Source of the DNA: JAOUEA01 sp963810945
Lineage (GTDB): Bacteria > Actinomycetota > UBA4738 > HRBIN12
Length of the DNA: 64,000 bases
Assembly: GCA_963810945.1 (NCBI GenBank)
Contig: CAWEPI010000004.1
Coordinates: forward strand, 1,364,001-1,428,000
Direction: 5' to 3'
The notes beneath the pieces were generated by a model, which worked only from the letters and a program-made list of their open reading frames with translations, was not told where the DNA came from and ran no database searches. Both the position numbers and the translations under genes were made by a program. Numbering within the stretch: position 1 is the first letter of the stretch; each line of letters starts with the position of its first letter. This document shows positions 60,018-64,000 of the stretch, piece after piece.

Positions 60018-60046
60018 GATGTCCACCCGGTGAACGCCGGATGAAC
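60018..60046 (-). promoter_or_regulatory. PHO box of 11-bp direct repeats
   Basis: Read on the minus strand: GTTCATCCGGC, GTTCACCGGGT, then a weaker GGACATCTCAG, spaced exactly 11 bp. This matches the actinobacterial (Streptomyces) PHO box of G(T/G)TCAYYY-type repeats bound by PhoP. It lies 56-84 nt upstream of the DUF47-pit operon and just after the phoB-like gene. Confidence 0.65.
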
Positions 60047-60058
60047 GAGTGTCGTCCG

Positions 60059-60754
60059 TCAGTCGACGAACTTGTAGCCGAGCCCACGCACCGTCAGCAG
60101 GTGCGTCGGATCGTGCGGGTCCTCCTCGATCTTCTGGCGGATCCGCTTCACATGGACGTCGAGCGTCTTCGTATCGCCCACGTAGTCGTTCCCCCAGACC
60201 TCCTCGATCAGGAAGAGCCTGGTGAGGAGCCGGTCCTTGCGTCGCAGGAAGGCCTCGAGCAGTTCGAACTCCTTCGGGGGGAACGCGACGAGCTCACCGC
60301 CGACGAGCACCTCATGACGGCCGACGTCCATCGCGACCGGGCCACCCTTGATGACCTCGTCGGGCGGGAGCTGCGTGCCGAGCGCCGCCCGACGGAGCAG
60401 GGCACGCACGCGCGAGACGAGCTCGCGCACCGAGAAGGGCTTCGTGACGTAGTCGTCGGCTCCCAGCTCCAGGCCGGTGACCTTGTCGGCCTCGGCATCC
60501 TTGGCCGTCACCATGATGATCGGGACGTCGGATCCTTGACGGATCAGCCGGCAGACATCCAGGCCGGACATCTCGGGGAGCATCAGGTCCAAGATGACGA
60601 GGGCCGGCGCGAAGTCCTTGAACCGCTCGATCGCCCGTCGGCCGTCGGTCACCACCGCCACGTCGAACCCTTCGCGCTCGAGGTTGTACCGGACGGAGTC
60701 CGCCAACGACTCCTCGTCCTCGACGATCAGGATGCGAGGTACGGCCTCGTTCAT
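60059..60754 (-). CDS. OmpR/PhoB-family response regulator
   Basis: 231 residues. Receiver domain (about 5-120): acidic pair in IVEDEES, phospho-acceptor Asp56 in LVILDLMLPEMSG, Thr in IMVTAKD and Lys in DDYVTKPFSVREL. Winged-helix DNA-binding domain (about 130-231): FPPKEFELLEAFLRRKDRLL, TLDVHVKRIRQKIEEDP and TVRGLGYKFVD. Last gene of pstCAB-phoU with an ATGA overlap, so it is almost certainly the phosphate-starvation regulator (PhoB/PhoP/RegX3 type). No cognate PhoR-type kinase is adjacent in the window. It probably binds the PHO box downstream of its own gene. Confidence 0.93.
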   Translation of the reverse strand: MNEAVPRILIVEDEESLADSVRYNLEREGFDVAVVTDGRRAIERFKDFAPALVILDLMLPEMSGLDVCRLIRQGSDVPIIMVTAKDAEADKVTGLELGADDYVTKPFSVRELVSRVRALLRRAALGTQLPPDEVIKGGPVAMDVGRHEVLVGGELVAFPPKEFELLEAFLRRKDRLLTRLFLIEEVWGNDYVGDTKTLDVHVKRIRQKIEEDPHDPTHLLTVRGLGYKFVD

Positions 60755-61434
60755 GCGTCCGGGTGCGAGGCGTCCGTGAACTCCCGGAACTCCCCCGTGA
60801 TCAGGTAGGAGGCCTGCTCGCCGATGTCGACGGCATTGTCGCCCACGCGCTCGAGCGCCCTCGCCGCCATGGTCATGTGCATGCCCCAATCGAGCGCCGC
60901 CGGATCGTCGGCGAGCTTCAGTGCCTCGAGGTGGGTGGCCCGGTTCAGATGGTCGACCGGGTCGTCCATCGTCGTGAGGGTCCCGCACAGTTCGATGTCC
61001 CGACGCGCGAGCGCCTCCATTGCGGTGCGCACCATCTTGACGACGATGGTTCCCATCTCTCCCAGCTGCTGGCGCAGCGCGTCGCTCGCCGGCAGGTCGA
61101 CGGTGGCAAGGTGCAGCTTCGCGACGTTCACGGCCTGGTCCCCGATCCGCTCGAGGTGGAGGCAGCAGTGCATCAGCGCCGAGACGAGGCGCAGGTCCGA
61201 CGCCACCGGCGCCTGCAACGCGAGGAGCGCGAGCACCCCCTGATCGATCTCCAGGTAGAGCTCGTCGATCACGTCGTCGTCGTCGATCACCTTCTGGGAG
61301 CGCTCGGGATCGTTCTCGATCAGCGCGGCGACGGACTCGTGGACCGAGGTCGCAGCGAGCTCACCGAGCCGTTGCAGTGCGGTCTCGAGGTCGTCGAGCT
61401 CCTCGTGGAACTTCTTCCGAGTCTCCAGCATCAT
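60751..61434 (-). CDS. phoU: Phosphate signalling regulator PhoU
   Basis: 227 residues, two PhoU three-helix repeats: KFHEELDDLETALQRLGELA, DDDDVIDELYLEIDQGVLAL and HLERIGDQAVNVAKL in repeat 1; MTMAARALERVGDNAVDIGE in repeat 2. The ERIGD and ERVGDNA motifs are the metal-binding signatures of PhoU. It links the Pst transporter state to the two-component system. ATGA overlaps with pstB upstream and the phoB-like gene downstream. Confidence 0.96.
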   Translation of the reverse strand: MMLETRKKFHEELDDLETALQRLGELAATSVHESVAALIENDPERSQKVIDDDDVIDELYLEIDQGVLALLALQAPVASDLRLVSALMHCCLHLERIGDQAVNVAKLHLATVDLPASDALRQQLGEMGTIVVKMVRTAMEALARRDIELCGTLTTMDDPVDHLNRATHLEALKLADDPAALDWGMHMTMAARALERVGDNAVDIGEQASYLITGEFREFTDASHPDA

Positions 61435-62189
61435 CCGAACCTTCCGGTCACGTAGTCCTCCGTTCGGTGGTCATCAGGATTCGTGAAGACCTTCTCGGTC
61501 GGTGCGAACTCGACAGCCTCCCCCAGGAGCATGAACAGCGTCCAATCCGAGACGCGGGACGCCTGCTGCATGTTGTGCGTCACGATGACGACGGTGTACG
61601 CCTCCTTCAGCTCGATCACCAGCTCCTCGATCCGGAGGGTCGAGGCGGGGTCCAGCGCCGAGGCGGGCTCGTCCATGAGCAGCACCTCCGGCTCCACCGC
61701 CAACGCCCGCGCCACGCAGAGGCGCTGCTGTTGGCCCCCCGAAAGCCGCCCCCCAGGCGTCTGGAGCCGATCCTTCACCTCGCCCCATAGGCCGGCGGAT
61801 CGCAGGGCCTTCTCGGCACGTTCCTGCAGGTCGGCCTTCGATATGCGGCCGGCCCCGAGGCGCACCCCCGCCACGGCGTTGTCGAAGATGCTCATCGTGG
61901 GGAACGGGTTCGGGCGTTGGAAGACCATGCCGATCCTCCGTCGCACCTCGACCGGATCCACGTCCTGGCCGTAGATGTCTTGCCCGTCGAACAGCACCTT
62001 CCCTTCGACCCGGGCGCCCTGGACCTCTTCGTGCATGCGGTTCATGCAGCGGACCAGCGTCGACTTCCCGCAGCCGGACGGACCGATGATGGCGGTCACG
62101 GTCTTCGGCTCCGCCACGACGTTCACGTCCTTCAGGACGTGCGCCGCCCCGAACCAGGCATTCAAGCCGGATGCTTCGATCCTTCTCAC
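61431..62189 (-). CDS. pstB: Phosphate ABC transporter ATP-binding protein
   Basis: 252 residues, ABC ATPase. Walker A IIGPSGCGKSTLVRC, Q-loop MVFQRPNPFPTMSIFDN (the PNPFP stretch is specific to PstB), signature LSGGQQQRLCVARAL, Walker B EVLLMDEPASALDP and switch His in VTHNMQQASRVSD. It powers high-affinity phosphate uptake through PstC/PstA. Start GTG 62189 shares GTGA with the pstA stop. Confidence 0.97.
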   Translation of the reverse strand: MRRIEASGLNAWFGAAHVLKDVNVVAEPKTVTAIIGPSGCGKSTLVRCMNRMHEEVQGARVEGKVLFDGQDIYGQDVDPVEVRRRIGMVFQRPNPFPTMSIFDNAVAGVRLGAGRISKADLQERAEKALRSAGLWGEVKDRLQTPGGRLSGGQQQRLCVARALAVEPEVLLMDEPASALDPASTLRIEELVIELKEAYTVVIVTHNMQQASRVSDWTLFMLLGEAVEFAPTEKVFTNPDDHRTEDYVTGRFG

Positions 62190-63061
62190 GAGAGCCTCTT
62201 CCGTTGTCGATGGCTAACGTAGCGGGCCCCGATCGATAGGGCGAGCACGAGCGCGAGGAGCGTGATCGCGCCTCCCCACGCGATCGTGTGCAGCGCTTCG
62301 ACGGGCGTCCGCGCATAGGTATACAGCCGCAGGGTGACCGAGTCGGTCGCCTTGGCCGGATCCCAGTTGATGAAGTTGCTGCCCAGCGTGGTGAGCAGGA
62401 GTGGGGCGGTCTCGCCGAGCCCTCTCGCGACCGCGAGCATCACCGCCGTGAGGAGGCCCGCGCCCGCGGTCGGGAGCACCACCTTCACGATGACCTTCCA
62501 CCGCGGCAGCCCGAGCGCGAGCCCGGCTTCCCGCAGCTCGTCGGGGACCAACCGGAGGATCTCCTCCGAAGCCCGAGCGATGATCGGCCACATCAGGAAC
62601 GCGAGGGCGAGCGCTCCGGCGAAGGCGGAGAAGCTCCCCAACCACACGACGACGATGGCCCAGATGAAGGCTCCGGCGATGATCGACGGGGTCGACAACA
62701 GCACCTCCGCCACGAAGCGCACGCTCGCCGCGAAGCGCCCCTTCCCGTACTCCGCCAGGTAGATCGCGGCGAGGATGCCGAGCGGGATCGAGATCGCCGC
62801 CGCCATCGCGGTGATCATGGCCGTGCCGATGAACGACTGCACGATGCCCCCGGCCGACGGGGTGAGGGGGCCCGAGGGCTCCTTCGTGAAGAAGTTCACG
62901 GTGAGCGCGGACCACCCGCGCATCACGACGTAGCCGATGATCAGCGTCAGCGGGATCAGCGTGAGGATCGCGCAGGCGACCATGAAACCGCCGAACACCC
63001 GGTCTTTCGCTCGACGCCCTCGACTCACGTGGCCGCTGAGCGGCATCGTGGCGGCGCTCAT
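62186..63061 (-). CDS. pstA: Phosphate ABC transporter permease PstA
   Basis: 291 residues, six helices. EVLLSTPSIIAGAFIWAIVV and the cytoplasmic EAA loop (EAGLALGLPRWKVIVKVVLP) identify a binding-protein-dependent permease; FINWDPAKATDSVTLRLYTY is typical of PstA. Pairs with PstC. ATG 63061 overlaps the pstC stop (ATGA). Confidence 0.95.
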   Translation of the reverse strand: MSAATMPLSGHVSRGRRAKDRVFGGFMVACAILTLIPLTLIIGYVVMRGWSALTVNFFTKEPSGPLTPSAGGIVQSFIGTAMITAMAAAISIPLGILAAIYLAEYGKGRFAASVRFVAEVLLSTPSIIAGAFIWAIVVVWLGSFSAFAGALALAFLMWPIIARASEEILRLVPDELREAGLALGLPRWKVIVKVVLPTAGAGLLTAVMLAVARGLGETAPLLLTTLGSNFINWDPAKATDSVTLRLYTYARTPVEALHTIAWGGAITLLALVLALSIGARYVSHRQRKRLS

Positions 63062-64000
63062 CGGCGATCCTCCCCGAAACCCTCTTCGGCCTCGGCCACC
63101 GCCACCTCGACGGTGGCGCTCACGGAGATGTGCGGGTCGCGCCCGACGAGGAGGCGCGAGAGCGCCGCGAGGCCGAACGTGAGGGCGATCAAGACGAGGG
63201 CGAGCCCGAGGAGCGCCGACCGATGCAGCCCGACGCTGGTCGCGTCGCGGAAGCTGCTCGCGATCCAGGACGGGATCGTGACGCCCGCCCCGAAGAGGGT
63301 CGTGCTGATCCTCGTCGTGTTCCCCACCAGCAGCGAGACCGCGATCGTCTCGCCCAGCGCCCGCCCGAGGCCGAGCATCGTCGCGCCCACGATGCCGCTG
63401 CGCGCGTACGGCAGGACCGCGAGTCGGATCGTCTCGTAGCGGGTCGCACCGATCGCCTTGGCGGCCTCGCGGAGTTCGCGCGGCACGGTCGCCACCACCT
63501 CGCGGGTCACGGCGGTGATGATCGGCACGATCATGATCGCGAGGATCACGCCCGCGCTGAACAGGTCGGGACCGACCGTGGTCCCGGAGAAGAGGTGTCC
63601 GATCACGGGGATCTTCCCGAGGGTGTCTTGCAGGGCCGGCTCGATGTACTTGTCCAGGAACGGCTTCAGGACGAAGAGCCCCCACAGGCCGTACACGATG
63701 CTCGGGATCGCCGCCAGCACGTCGACGAACGTCGCGAGCGGATTGCTGAGCCATCCGGAACGGACCTCGTTCAACAGGAGCGCCAATCCGACCGAGATGG
63801 GCACGGCCAGGAACACGGCGACGAAGGACGTGACCAACGTCCCGTAGATGAACGGCAGGGCGCCGAACGACTCGCGCCCGGGAACCGTGTTCCAGTCGGT
63901 CCCCGTGAAGAACGAGAGCCCGAACGTCGAGAAGATCCTGGTGCTGCCGTCGATGAGGACGAGGATCAGCGCGATCAAGAGGAGGATGAGGCCCGCCGCG
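63058..64000 (-). CDS. pstC: Phosphate ABC transporter permease PstC (5' end outside the window)
   Basis: At least 314 residues; the frame is open through the right edge, so the N terminus is missing. FFTGTDWNTVPGRESFGALPFI and the EAA loop (EAAKAIGATRYETIRLAVLP) followed by GLGRALGETIAVSLLVGN are characteristic of PstC. First visible gene of pstC-pstA-pstB-phoU-phoB-like, all joined by 4-nt overlaps. The phosphate-binding protein gene pstS should lie just beyond 64000. Confidence 0.94.
   Translation of the reverse strand, partial: AAGLILLLIALILVLIDGSTRIFSTFGLSFFTGTDWNTVPGRESFGALPFIYGTLVTSFVAVFLAVPISVGLALLLNEVRSGWLSNPLATFVDVLAAIPSIVYGLWGLFVLKPFLDKYIEPALQDTLGKIPVIGHLFSGTTVGPDLFSAGVILAIMIVPIITAVTREVVATVPRELREAAKAIGATRYETIRLAVLPYARSGIVGATMLGLGRALGETIAVSLLVGNTTRISTTLFGAGVTIPSWIASSFRDATSVGLHRSALLGLALVLIALTFGLAALSRLLVGRDPHISVSATVEVAVAEAEEGFGEDRR

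Noticed and set aside
1..64000. tRNA, rRNA, CRISPR array, insertion sequence, prophage
   Set aside because: No T-arm-like GTTCRANYC context outside coding genes, no rRNA-like stretch, no regular short repeats with spacers, and no transposase, integrase or phage structural motif was noticed. A short tRNA could still be missed by eye.

Overview
The window is very GC-rich DNA with dense, short-gapped genes on both strands. Gene content points to an uncultured or poorly studied member of the Actinomycetota: F420-type enzymes (an LLM-class flavin/F420 oxidoreductase and an FrhB-like protein), a PucR-family regulator, a MutT1-like NUDIX plus histidine-phosphatase fusion, a CYTH-CHAD protein beside polyphosphate kinase, an actinobacterial-style PHO box of 11-bp direct repeats, and many apparently leaderless genes. 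I cannot place it below phylum. No rRNA, tRNA, CRISPR array, insertion sequence or phage gene was recognised.

Layout. 1-3209: histidine utilisation on the minus strand (hutU, a peptidase E, and hutH cut by the window edge). 3323-5506: a convergent pair of c-di-GMP proteins (REC-EAL and REC-GGDEF). 5686-10329: reverse transsulfuration (cystathionine beta-synthase, a DUF429 protein, cystathionine gamma-lyase), then a PAS protein and a metallo-beta-lactamase-fold hydrolase. 10339-12156: a tightly coupled minus-strand operon (NUDIX, CoA-binding, DUF4177-like, VOC). 12165-15370: M20 peptidase, A-type Fe-S carrier, cupredoxin lipoprotein, FrhB-like protein. 15484-23167: a five-PAS histidine kinase, a large secreted hydrolase, a seven-iron-type ferredoxin, an LLM oxidoreductase, a second hydrolase and a tiny membrane protein. 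23341-26547: two beta-propeller lipoproteins. 26604-32781: a putrescine/GABA degradation cluster (gabD-like, patD-like, PucR regulator, gabT). 32847-36184: MFS exporter, pterin carbinolamine dehydratase and a CphA-like Mur ligase with no ATP-grasp domain. 36189-44819: the run cphB-cphA-dksA-like-mmpL-pgi, combining cyanophycin metabolism with a badly frameshifted RND transporter. 44956-52948: DNA glycosylase, MgtE-type transporter with a duplicated PhoU/RCK_C partner, Lrp-type ligand-binding protein, ispH, a lysozyme-like secreted protein with a long leader, CorA and a GNAT. 52918-64000: a phosphate and polyphosphate region (NUDIX-phosphatase, CYTH-CHAD, ppk1, two DUF47 genes, pit, phoB-like, phoU, pstB, pstA and a partial pstC).

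The genes suggest a cell that banks nitrogen as cyanophycin and phosphate as polyphosphate, degrades histidine and putrescine/GABA, and uses c-di-GMP and two-component signalling. Two features recur. Many start codons lie 6-9 nt after a TANNNT box, as expected of leaderless transcripts. Five conserved genes (hutU, the M20 peptidase, the PAS kinase, a lipoprotein, the DksA-like gene) are each broken by exactly one extra base, and the mmpL gene by at least seven indels. Residual assembly error is the simplest reading, but real decay is not excluded.
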